Source of the DNA: Defluviicoccus sp.
Lineage (GTDB): Bacteria > Pseudomonadota > Alphaproteobacteria > MPNO01
DNA: 51,044 bases
Direction of reading: 5' to 3'
NCBI GenBank assembly: GCA_028821395.1
Contig: JAPPGP010000225.1
Location: forward strand, 1-51,044
Part shown: positions 1 through 8,192 of the stretch, one piece after another
How positions within the stretch are numbered: the first letter of the stretch is position 1
Layout of the letters: every line of letters starts with the position of its first letter
Translations under genes and position numbers: made by a program
Notes under the pieces: model-generated
The model's input: only the letters and a program-made list of their open reading frames with translations
The model's database searches: none
What the model was told of the DNA's origin: nothing

Positions 1-1
1 C

Positions 2-1996
2 ATGTGCGCCGCATCGTTCGCACCCGTCGCCGTCGCCGAAAGCACCGACGGGATTGTCAGCCGGGACGATATCGCCAGGCAGCTGAATCTTGCCCGCGAC
101 CGGGCGATCCGTCCTGCCGCCGATACAGCCGCGTCCCCCAAAGCGAGAATTCAACTATCGGCCGTTCAGTTCGAGTTCAATGCCGACAGGCTGACCGCGG
201 CGGCAAGGATCCAGGTCGACGAGCTGGCCGCGGCGCTGAAGCGGCCGTCTCTCGAGCGATTCTCGTTCGGGGTGATGGGGCATACCGACAGTGTGGGCAC
301 GAGCCCGTACAATCGAGCATTGTCGCTGCGGCGGGCTCGTTCGGTGAAGCGCTACCTCGTCTCCCGTGACGTCAACGCCGGCCGGCTGGTCGAAGTCGGG
401 CTCGGCGAAGATTATCCGATCGCGGGGACAAGCGGAGAGGATGCGCGGAACCGCCGCGTCGAAATCGTCAACCTGGGAACGGGCATGGCTGCCGTCGATG
501 CCCGGGCGGGCGGGACATCTCCGGTTTCGCCCGAGGGCGACGGGAAGATCCGCAAGAGGCGGGCCCTGCTGATCGGAATCGATCGCTACCGCCACGTATC
601 TTCCCTGATCGGGACGACAAACGACGCCCGCGCCATGAAAGCGTTCGCGACGTCCCATCTCGGTTTTCCCGACGGGGACGTCAAGATGCTTCTGGACGGG
701 GAAGCGACCCGCGACAACATTCTCGCCGCCATCGCCGAATGGCTGATCGACGGAACCGGTCCCGGTGACGACGTGCTGCTGTACTACAGCGGCCACGGGT
801 TTCAGCAGATCGACGAGAATGACGACGAGATCGACCGGCTGGACGAAACTCTCGTGCCGGTCGATGCCGTCGTGGGCGAGGACGGCGTGGCGCGGGGAAT
901 GATCGCCGACGACGAGATCGCGGCCCTGCTGGCACAGCTCCCCGGTCGACGGGTTCAGCTCGTAATCGATGCCTGTCATTCCGGAACCAGCGACAGGCTT
1001 GCGGTCAGGGATACCGGTCCGGAAACCTGGCGTTATGTGAAGACGCCGCGTGCACCCAACGGCGCTCCGCTGCGTTTGGGCACTGCGGGAAACCGCGCAG
1101 CCGGTGTTCGGAGGCCGGTGAGCGCGCCGGAATCCTTCGTGTCCGCGAAGGATCTCGGCGCGAGCCGTCTCGACATCACCGTCTGGGCGGCCGTCAGAGC
1201 CGACCAGAAGGCCCTCGTGGACGAAGAGGTTCTGAACAGCAACCCCGGCAGCGTCTTCACGCGGCGCCTTCTGTGGGGAGCGCGCGACGGCCGGGCGGAC
1301 AGCAATGCGGACGGCATCGTCGACCGTTCGGAGCTGCATGCGTATCTCATCCGCGAGTCCGAGGCTTATTGCCGCCGCCATCCGGCGCGTTGCGAAAAAG
1401 GGCTGACCCCCCAGCTCCACGCGGCGTCGTCGCAATTGGACAGAGCAGCATTCCCGCCCGCGTCAGCATCCGCGCGTCGATCCCCGGAAAGCACGCCTGT
1501 CGCCAAGGACGTTATCGTTCGCCATGCGGAACGGGCGGTCGCGGCAGGCGAAGGCGGGGTGCGGCTCGAGGTCGAACCCGGTGCCGATCTGCCGGTCGGG
1601 AGTTCCGTCGATATCGTCGTCGAGAGCGACCGGGACGGACACCTCCTCCTGCTGGACATCGATCCCTCCGGACGAATGGTGCAGATCTTTCCCAACGAAT
1701 ACAGCGCGCGGAACGGCATCCCGGATCGCGTGCGGGCCGGTCGGCCGCTTCGGGTTCCGGGCGGCACCGGCGGTTTTCGGTTCACGGTGGAACCGCCGAC
1801 AGGCGCGGGCATGCTGATGGCGATCGTCACTCCGCAGAACGCCCGCCTGACGGGACTGGCCTCGCGACACAAGGACCTCGCTGTTATCGAGCGCCCCGCG
1901 GCATATCTCGTCGAACTGAACGAGGCGCTCCGCGTCGCCGGTGCTGCGGAATGGGGGCACGCGACACGCGAATACCGGGTGGTCGCCGAACAATGA
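2..1996 (+). CDS. OmpA-caspase-DUF4384 fusion protein (5' partial)
   Basis: Predicted exported caspase-family (peptidase C14) protein with a peptidoglycan-binding domain. The reading frame is open from the first bases, and its first ~12 residues (…APVAVA|ES) look like the end of a signal peptide, so the true start probably lies upstream of the window. Domains, numbered from the first Met: OmpA C-terminal domain at ~52-157 (GHTDSVG, and NRRVEI at 150-155, the peptidoglycan-contact Asp and Arg), caspase p20 core at ~185-332 with catalytic His265 (YYSGHGF) and Cys325 (DACHSG), an EF-hand-like loop at 433-444, and a DUF4384 domain at ~525-625. Family knowledge predicts cysteine protease activity after Arg/Lys or Asp, but specificity cannot be read here. 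The stop overlaps the next start as ATGA, so the two caspase genes are translationally coupled. Substrate and role are unknown. Confidence 0.85.
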   Translation: MCAASFAPVAVAESTDGIVSRDDIARQLNLARDRAIRPAADTAASPKARIQLSAVQFEFNADRLTAAARIQVDELAAALKRPSLERFSFGVMGHTDSVGTSPYNRALSLRRARSVKRYLVSRDVNAGRLVEVGLGEDYPIAGTSGEDARNRRVEIVNLGTGMAAVDARAGGTSPVSPEGDGKIRKRRALLIGIDRYRHVSSLIGTTNDARAMKAFATSHLGFPDGDVKMLLDGEATRDNILAAIAEWLIDGTGPGDDVLLYYSGHGFQQIDENDDEIDRLDETLVPVDAVVGEDGVARGMIADDEIAALLAQLPGRRVQLVIDACHSGTSDRLAVRDTGPETWRYVKTPRAPNGAPLRLGTAGNRAAGVRRPVSAPESFVSAKDLGASRLDITVWAAVRADQKALVDEEVLNSNPGSVFTRRLLWGARDGRADSNADGIVDRSELHAYLIRESEAYCRRHPARCEKGLTPQLHAASSQLDRAAFPPASASARRSPESTPVAKDVIVRHAERAVAAGEGGVRLEVEPGADLPVGSSVDIVVESDRDGHLLLLDIDPSGRMVQIFPNEYSARNGIPDRVRAGRPLRVPGGTGGFRFTVEPPTGAGMLMAIVTPQNARLTGLASRHKDLAVIERPAAYLVELNEALRVAGAAEWGHATREYRVVAEQ

Positions 1997-4485
1997 CGCC
2001 GAAGGTGGGGCGCAACGGAGCCGTAGCGTCAATTTGTGCGGCTCTTAGCTTTCTCGCCGCAGCGCCTCTCTCTCCGTCGGCGGACGCTCAGGGCTTCGGC
2101 CGGATCTTCGGGGGAGCCATCGGAGGATCCGCGCTCCGTTCGGGCACGGCGATCGGTTCGGACCGACGTTTCGTCGTCCCGCGTCCGCGCCTCGCCATCG
2201 CCGAAACGCAGCGGGCGGGAGCCGTGACCCAATTGGCGTTCGACCGCCACCGCGAGCTTCTCCTCGTCGTGCTGGGCGACGGCAGCGCGCGCTGGTGGGA
2301 CCTTGAGCGGGGTCTGCAGCGGGGTGCGACCCGGGGCGAAGGCGTGCTCCTCGGTCTCGTTCGGGGCGGCGGTCTGGCGACGGAGATCGTGGCGGTTCGG
2401 GCGGACGGCACCACGATGGTGCTGCGCCGGGACGGGAGCCTGCTCGATCTTTCCGGGAGCGATCCCGAATTCGATCCCGGCGCGCGACCCGCCGCCTCCG
2501 AGGACAGGGCGGTCGCGTTCCGCGCGAGGAACGGAACCTGGTGGATAAGGACCCGCGACCGCGAGAGGCTGGCGCTTCCCGATGCCGTCGCCGCCGCGCT
2601 GCCCGCATTTTCCGCCGACGGCTACCGGATCGTCTATCGAACCGGTCGGGGTCGGACGATGCGCGTGCTTCGCCTGGGAAGCCGGGGGCTGGAGCCGGCC
2701 GGATCGCTTTCGTCCTGCGCCGAAGGGACGCACATCTCCGCCGCCCGGTTCACGCCCGCGGGCGACCGGGTGTTGCTCGGCGATTCAGGCGGCGGTCTAT
2801 GCCTTTGGAACCTGTCCGGCGCGGAGAGTCCGGAGCTGCTGTTTTCCGTCGAGACGGGACTGGAAGAACCTGTTCGAACCCTGGCCATGGACCGGGAGGG
2901 ACGGCACGCCGCCGTCGGCGACGGTCGGCAAGCGGTCGAGATATGGCCGATAGCCGGCAGGATCGCACGCCTCACGTCCTTGACGCTCCGTGCGCGCTTT
3001 GCAAGCGCACTCGCTCTCGATTTCGAACGGGGCTGGCTGCTGGCGGGCGGCGGGGATGGCACGGTCGCTATCCACAATTTCCGGGAGCGCGACGACAAGG
3101 ACCGGGGGCGCCCGATAGCGCGGCTGATTTCCACCGACGACGGCTGGTCGGTCCTCGACGCCAGGGGACGCTTCGACGGCTCGCAGGACGGAATCGACGC
3201 GCTGACCTGGACTGGAGACTCCCAAGCAGGCGGTTCCGCCCATGCATTGCCTGTCGATTCGTTTTCCGAGAGTCACTATGAGCCAGGGCTGCTGGCCAAA
3301 CTCGACGCGCCCGCATCGACCCTCCTGAACGATACGGCCCCCGATCTGCCCGAAGGTGGATTCGTTCAGCCTGCGAGAGTGGAGATCGGCATCGGCGAAC
3401 GCGACGCAGCGGGAAGCGTTCGCGTGACGGTTCGGACGGAGGACGGCTATCCCGAGGAACATGTCGCGGGACTCCGTCTCTATCGCAACGGAAAGCTGGT
3501 TGTCGATGCCATGGGCGAGACGACGATCGAGACCGGCATCCGCCTTTTGCCGGGGGAAAACCGGATCGCCGCGGTTTCGGTGGGGCGCGGCGGGGTCGAA
3601 GGCCCATTCTCCATGGAGACCGTGACGGTTTCCGGTACGCCGCCACCATCCAGCCTGAACGTTGTGGCCATCGGGATCAACGATTACGGCAATCCGTCGT
3701 GGGAGCTCTTCTTCCCACGCAACGATGCGGAAACGATGGGGTCCATCCTCCGGAAGAGGGGAGCCCGTTTACGGGGATCGGCCGAAAACTCAGCATTCAG
3801 CGACGTTCGCGTCAAAACGCTACTCGACAGTTCGGCCCAAAAGGATGCGATCGAGGAACTGCTGTCGCATTCTTCGTCCGCGGCAAACGACGTGCTGGTG
3901 GTGTATTTCGCGGGACACGGCTACGCGCTGCGCGGAGAACACGGATCGGACTGGTTCCTGCTCCCCTACACCAGGGAATGGAGGCGCCGAACGGGGTCGG
4001 ACGAAGAGTTCGACGAGCTTATCCGCCAACATGGGCTGTCCGCCCGGCGCCTGATGGCGCTGCTGACCAGGACCGAGGCGCAGCGCATATTTCTGGTGCT
4101 CGATTCATGCTATTCTGGCGCCGTGGTGAAGGCGGTCGAGGGCATCTCGGCCCCCAGCCCGCGGGTTGGCGACGATGCGGCCACCCAGAAGGCGCTGCGC
4201 GAGATCGCCCGGATCGGCGGCCTTCACGTGCTCGCTGCCTCCCGTGCCCATGAGAAAGCAAGCGAGCTTCAACTCGAACCGCACGGGGCACTCACCTACC
4301 TCGTGCTTGAGGGGATGAGGGGACACGCGGACAGGGACGGCGACCGGAGCGTGTCCGTACGCGAAGTCATAGACTATGCCGCTGCGGAAATGCCCAATCT
4401 GGCCGAGAAACTTTCACAGGCGCCAATCAGCCAGAAACCCGTAGGCTATTCGAGAGGTGCGAATTTCGCCATCACCGGTCTATAG
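1993..4485 (+). CDS. Exported beta-propeller-caspase protein
   Basis: An 830-residue caspase-family protein. The ATG at 1993 overlaps the upstream TGA by four bases and is followed by a signal peptide (hydrophobic residues ~10-32, ending SADAQ), so export is predicted. Residues ~60-400 contain degenerate WD40-like blades (GDGSARWWDL, GGGLCLWNLS, GGGDGTVAIHN). A linker with the YEPGLLAKL-type motif that often precedes caspase domains follows, then an Ig-like stretch to ~550. The caspase domain covers ~553-830, with catalytic His642 (YFAGHGY) and Cys706 (LDSCYSG). An EF-hand-like loop (DRDGDRSVSVRE) lies at 780-791. The propeller probably recruits a partner or substrate. Operon position suggests joint action with the OmpA-caspase protein, perhaps as protease and substrate, but this is inference. 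Confidence 0.85.
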   Translation: MTPKVGRNGAVASICAALSFLAAAPLSPSADAQGFGRIFGGAIGGSALRSGTAIGSDRRFVVPRPRLAIAETQRAGAVTQLAFDRHRELLLVVLGDGSARWWDLERGLQRGATRGEGVLLGLVRGGGLATEIVAVRADGTTMVLRRDGSLLDLSGSDPEFDPGARPAASEDRAVAFRARNGTWWIRTRDRERLALPDAVAAALPAFSADGYRIVYRTGRGRTMRVLRLGSRGLEPAGSLSSCAEGTHISAARFTPAGDRVLLGDSGGGLCLWNLSGAESPELLFSVETGLEEPVRTLAMDREGRHAAVGDGRQAVEIWPIAGRIARLTSLTLRARFASALALDFERGWLLAGGGDGTVAIHNFRERDDKDRGRPIARLISTDDGWSVLDARGRFDGSQDGIDALTWTGDSQAGGSAHALPVDSFSESHYEPGLLAKLDAPASTLLNDTAPDLPEGGFVQPARVEIGIGERDAAGSVRVTVRTEDGYPEEHVAGLRLYRNGKLVVDAMGETTIETGIRLLPGENRIAAVSVGRGGVEGPFSMETVTVSGTPPPSSLNVVAIGINDYGNPSWELFFPRNDAETMGSILRKRGARLRGSAENSAFSDVRVKTLLDSSAQKDAIEELLSHSSSAANDVLVVYFAGHGYALRGEHGSDWFLLPYTREWRRRTGSDEEFDELIRQHGLSARRLMALLTRTEAQRIFLVLDSCYSGAVVKAVEGISAPSPRVGDDAATQKALREIARIGGLHVLAASRAHEKASELQLEPHGALTYLVLEGMRGHADRDGDRSVSVREVIDYAAAEMPNLAEKLSQAPISQKPVGYSRGANFAITGL

Positions 4486-5045
4486 GACACCGTTGGTCAG
4501 GCTTCCTCGACGCGACCCAACGCCGACCATTGAACGCAGTCGCCTGCAACGACGCCGTCCTGTCAAGGTCGCCGTGCATCAAGGGGCTGCTTGGATCCGT
4601 TGAACTGACGGGCGTGGAGGATGGACAGCAGCGGAAAACGATTCCTCTTCTCATGCGCCGAGAAGCAGCTGCGTAAAGACAAGCATAGCGGCAAGAAGGG
4701 TACACCGGGGTCCCCGAGAAATTTCACTACCAAATCTACCAATATGACCTGCGAACCAGGTAGCACGAACCGGGCGCGATAAAACCCTTACAATTCAGAG
4801 GCTTGGAGCAAGTCAGACCGGGATTTCGATCAAATGTCGGTCTCGGTTGAAACAGGTCCCGTGTCAAGCCTTATTTTTCCCCCTATGAGTGTATCGGCAA
4901 TATCGACCGTTGTGTCGCGTGAAGCATTGTCCCGAAACGGTCCGATTTCCGCCTTCCCCTGCGGGCGGTCACGCGGCAGCGGCAAATTGCCGGCCGGTGG
5001 CCCGGCTGGTAGCGTTTGCCGGGCGCGGCGGGAGCTGGAGGCGGG
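4486..5045 (+). other. Gap with no recognised gene
   Basis: About 560 bases separate the caspase operon from the flavin monooxygenase. Base composition is visibly less GC-rich than the neighbours. An open frame of 53 codons from the ATG at 4621 resembles nothing I know and has poor codon use for this genome. No clear RNA gene, terminator or mobile-element remnant is visible. The promoter of the 5046 gene probably lies in the right half. Confidence 0.5.
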
Positions 5046-6203
5046 ATGGAGCGGCGGCGGATCCGGTTCGGCACCTTCCTAGCGCCGTTCCATTCGGTGC
5101 GCGAGAACCCGACGCTCGCGCTGGAGCGCGATTTCGCCCTGGTGGAGCACCTCGACCGGCTCGGCTTCGACGAGGTCTGGGTGGGCGAGCACCATTCGGG
5201 CGGCATGGAGATCGTCGCCTCGCCCGAGATCTTCATCGCCGCGGCGGCCGGGCGCACGCGGCGCATCCGGCTCGGGACCGGCGTGGTCACGCTGCCCTAT
5301 CACCACCCGTTCCTGGTCGCCGAGCGCATCAACCAGCTCGACCACCAGACCAGGGGGCGGACCATGTTCGGCGTCGGCGCCGGCGCGCTGCCCTACGACG
5401 CCGACATGATGGGCATCGATGTCGCGCGCATCCGCGACATGATGAGCGAGGCGCTCGACGCGATCCTGCCGCTGCTCGACGGCGAGACGGTGAGCCGCAG
5501 GACCGGCTGGTTCGAGCTCCGCGAGGCCCGGCTCCAGCTCGCCCCCTTCACCCGTCCGCGCGTCGAGCTCGCAATCCCCTCGGTGGTCTCGCCGTCGGGC
5601 CCCCGCGCCGCCGGCAAGTACGGCATGAGCCTGCTCTCGACCGCCGCCACCACGAGGGCCGCGTTCGAGGCCCTGCCGGAGACCTGGCGGATCTGCGCCG
5701 GGGAGGCCGAGGCGCATGGCCGGACAGCCGATCGCGCGCGCTGGCGGCTGGTCGGCCCGGTCCACGTCGCCGAGACCCGCGAACGGGCGCGCGCCAATGT
5801 CCGCTTCGGCATCCAGGAGTGGCTGCGCTATTTCGCCCAGGTCGGGCATCTGCCGCTCGATGCGACCGGCGAGGGAGACGTGGACTCCGACATCGACGCG
5901 CTGATCGAGTCGCACATCGCGGTGATCGGCACGCCGGACGATCTCGCCGCCCAGATCGAGCGGCTGGAACGCCAGTCGGGCGGGTTCGGCGTGTTCCTGG
6001 ACATGGCGCATAACTGGGCCGATTTCGCGGCGACCGAGCGCAGCTACGAGCTGATCGCGCGCTATGTCATGCCCCGTTTCGACGGCCGCGGCGGGCGGCA
6101 GGAAGAAGCCTGGCGCTGGGCGATGGCGAAGAAGCCGGCGCTCGCCGAGCGGCGCCAGGGGGGGATCGACAGGGCGATCCGCGACCTCAATCCGCGAAAG
6201 TGA
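5046..6203 (+). CDS. LLM-class flavin-dependent oxidoreductase (luciferase-like)
   Basis: A 385-residue member of the bacterial luciferase-like superfamily, which uses reduced flavin (FMNH2 or F420) in a TIM-barrel fold. Support comes from the N-terminal RIRFGTFLAPFH strand, VEHLDRLGFDEVWVGEHHSGG (split here for length: GFDEVWVGEHH is diagnostic), RIRLGTGVVTLPYHHP, and the typical TRGRTMFGVGAGALP stretch. ATG 5046 is preferred over TTG 5016 because GGAG/GAGG motifs lie just upstream of the ATG and the family motif begins a few residues after it. The substrate is unknown; alkanal, nitrilotriacetate-like and limonene-type monooxygenases all share these motifs. The gene converges with the hydratase gene and overlaps its end by 17 bases. 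Confidence 0.87.
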   Translation: MERRRIRFGTFLAPFHSVRENPTLALERDFALVEHLDRLGFDEVWVGEHHSGGMEIVASPEIFIAAAAGRTRRIRLGTGVVTLPYHHPFLVAERINQLDHQTRGRTMFGVGAGALPYDADMMGIDVARIRDMMSEALDAILPLLDGETVSRRTGWFELREARLQLAPFTRPRVELAIPSVVSPSGPRAAGKYGMSLLSTAATTRAAFEALPETWRICAGEAEAHGRTADRARWRLVGPVHVAETRERARANVRFGIQEWLRYFAQVGHLPLDATGEGDVDSDIDALIESHIAVIGTPDDLAAQIERLERQSGGFGVFLDMAHNWADFAATERSYELIARYVMPRFDGRGGRQEEAWRWAMAKKPALAERRQGGIDRAIRDLNPRK

Positions 6204-7059
6204 TCTCCGCCGTCTGGGCGATGCCGCCGTCGGGGGTAAGCGCCCAGAGGCGGCCTTCGCCTTCGCCGGGGCCGGGCGCGCCGTTGACGGTGAACGGCGC
6301 GCCGTCGAACAGCGGGGCGAGCGCGCGCACCGCATAGGATTTGAGCGTCGCCTCGGGCCGCGCGCGGCGGAACAGGTCGAGCAGCAGCGTCGTGATCAGA
6401 TTGCCGTGGACCAGCAGGCCCGGATAGCCCTCGACCCCGGTCACGTAGTCGCGGTCGTAGTGGATGCGGTGGCTGTTCATGGTGAGCGCCGAGTAGCGGA
6501 ACAGGAGCACCGTGGTGGGCTCGATCTCGCGCGACCAGACCGCCTCCGCCCCGGGCGGCTCCCGCTTCGCCGGCGGCGGGCCCGCCTTGCCCGCATCGGC
6601 CGCGCGGTAGACGGTCGCGTGCTCCTCGTGGGTGGCGAGCCCGCCCTCGCCGAAGATCTCGTGGCGCACGGTGACGAAGCAGAGCGCGCCGGAACGCCCG
6701 CTCTTCGGCACCACGTCGGCGATGGTTGAGACCCGCCTGGCGGTCTCGCCGACCCGGAGCGGGCGGTCGAAGCGCATCTTGACCCCGGCCCACATGCGGC
6801 GCGGCAGGGGCACCGGCGGCATGAAGCCGCCCTTCGCCTTGTGCCCGTCCGGCCCGGTGTCGGCAAGCCTGACCGCCTCCGGGAAGTAGTACCAGTGCCA
6901 GCCGGGCGGGATGGGGTCGCCGTCCGCCAGCGGCGCGTCGTCGCGGTCGAAGGTGGCGGAAAGGATATCGGCGGGCGCGGCGGTGATGAGCCCGGTCGCG
7001 GTCGCGCTGCGCCCGATCCACCCGCGCGCCCGATCGAGAGCCTCGTCGAGCCCGTTCAT
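6187..7059 (-). CDS. MaoC/FAS1-like hotdog dehydratase (mesaconyl-C4-CoA hydratase type)
   Basis: A 290-residue double-hotdog acyl-CoA hydratase. The N-terminal half is a FAS1-like dehydratase domain (GWHWYYFPEAV, HKAKGGFMPPVPLPRRMWAG), and the C-terminal half carries the hydratase-2-like signature with SALTMNSHRIHYD and GYPGLLVHG. The family includes mesaconyl-C4-CoA/itaconyl-CoA hydratases and HTD2-like enzymes, which add or remove water from an enoyl-CoA. Its ATG overlaps the stop of the CoA-transferase gene (ATGA), making it the last gene of a three-gene operon: dehydrogenase, CoA-transferase, hydratase. That set suggests activation of a dicarboxylic or branched acid to its CoA thioester, then oxidation and hydration. 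The exact acid cannot be told. Confidence 0.85.
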   Translation of the reverse strand: MNGLDEALDRARGWIGRSATATGLITAAPADILSATFDRDDAPLADGDPIPPGWHWYYFPEAVRLADTGPDGHKAKGGFMPPVPLPRRMWAGVKMRFDRPLRVGETARRVSTIADVVPKSGRSGALCFVTVRHEIFGEGGLATHEEHATVYRAADAGKAGPPPAKREPPGAEAVWSREIEPTTVLLFRYSALTMNSHRIHYDRDYVTGVEGYPGLLVHGNLITTLLLDLFRRARPEATLKSYAVRALAPLFDGAPFTVNGAPGPGEGEGRLWALTPDGGIAQTAEITFAD

Positions 7060-8192
7060 GCCGCGAACTCGCCGCGGATGGCCGCGGAATCGGCGCCCGC
7101 CTCGGGCACCGGGCCGAGCTCGCGCGCGCCGCCGTCGATCCGCGCCGGCGGGGCGACGAGGTCGATCGCGCCGCTCGGGATGCCGATGCCGGTCCTCCTG
7201 AGCGCCGGGTGGCGCGCGAGACCGGCCACGTCGTTGACCTCGCCGAAGGCGATCTTCGCCCGGCGGAGCCTCGCGATCAGCGCGTCGCGCCCGATCGCCG
7301 TGAACGCCCCGCGGACGATCGCATCGAAGGGCTCGCGGTTGTCGAGCCGGGCGATGTTGCTCTCGAAGCGGGGGTCGGCGGGGAGGTCCGGGCGCTCCAG
7401 CACCTCGGCGCAGAGGCGCACGAACTCGCGCTCGTTCTGGATCGCGATCAGGATCGGCGCGCCGTCTTTGGTCGGGTAGGCGCCGTAGGGGTGGATCGAG
7501 GGGTGGTTGAGCCCGATCCGGGGCGGGCCCCTGCCGTCCGACTCCCAGTGCAGCAGCGGCACCGTCATCCAGTCCGCCATGCCGGCGAACAGCGAGGTCT
7601 CGATGGCGCAGCCCTCGCCCGTTTCGCCGCGCGCGATCACCGCCTCGAGGGTCGCCATGTAGCTGTACATGCCGCACGCGATGTCGCAGACCGAGACCCC
7701 GACCCGGCCCGGCCCCTCGGGCCCGCCGGTGACCGCGCAGAGCCCGGACTCCGCCTGGACCAGGAGGTCGTAGGCCCGCATGTCGGCATAGGCGCCGTCG
7801 GCGCCGTAGCCGCTGATGTCGACGGTGATCAGCCGGGGGTTGCGCGCGCGCAGGCCCGCCGAGCCGAACCCCGCCCTGGCCGCCGCCCCGGGGGCGAGGT
7901 TCTGGATGAACACGTCGGCCCGTTCCAGGATGCGGTAGAGCAGCGCCCGGTCGTCGGGGTCCTTGATGTCGGCGGTGAGCGACTCCTTGCCCCGGTTGAG
8001 CCAGACGAAATAGGCGCTCTCGCCGCCCGCGAACCTGTCGTAGCCACGCGCGAAATCGCCGCCCTCGCGCTCGATCTTGATCACCCGCGCCCCGGCATCG
8101 GCGAGGCGGGACGAGCAATAGGGTGCCGCCACCGCCTGCTCCATCGACAGCACCAGCAGCCCGTCCAGCGGTCTTGCCGCGCCGCCCGCCAT
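7056..8192 (-). CDS. CaiB/BaiF family CoA-transferase
   Basis: A 378-residue class III CoA-transferase that moves CoA between carboxylic acids through aspartyl-CoA anhydride intermediates. Visible signatures are LDGLLVLSMEQAVAAPYCS near the start, RVIKIEREGGDFARGYD, SAYFVWLNRGKESLTADIK, and the catalytic Asp142 in AYDLLVQAESG. The start ATG overlaps the upstream stop by one base (TGATG), and its own stop overlaps the next ATG, so the three genes are tightly coupled. At 378 residues it is slightly short for the family (about 400), but both interlocking ends look complete. It probably activates the acid that the neighbouring acyl-CoA dehydrogenase and hydratase process. Confidence 0.9.
   Translation of the reverse strand: MAGGAARPLDGLLVLSMEQAVAAPYCSSRLADAGARVIKIEREGGDFARGYDRFAGGESAYFVWLNRGKESLTADIKDPDDRALLYRILERADVFIQNLAPGAAARAGFGSAGLRARNPRLITVDISGYGADGAYADMRAYDLLVQAESGLCAVTGGPEGPGRVGVSVCDIACGMYSYMATLEAVIARGETGEGCAIETSLFAGMADWMTVPLLHWESDGRGPPRIGLNHPSIHPYGAYPTKDGAPILIAIQNEREFVRLCAEVLERPDLPADPRFESNIARLDNREPFDAIVRGAFTAIGRDALIARLRRAKIAFGEVNDVAGLARHPALRRTGIGIPSGAIDLVAPPARIDGGARELGPVPEAGADSAAIRGEFAA

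Noticed and set aside
4621..4782. 53-codon frame in the first intergenic gap
   Set aside because: No similarity, poor codon use for this genome and no convincing ribosome site; kept only as part of the gap description.
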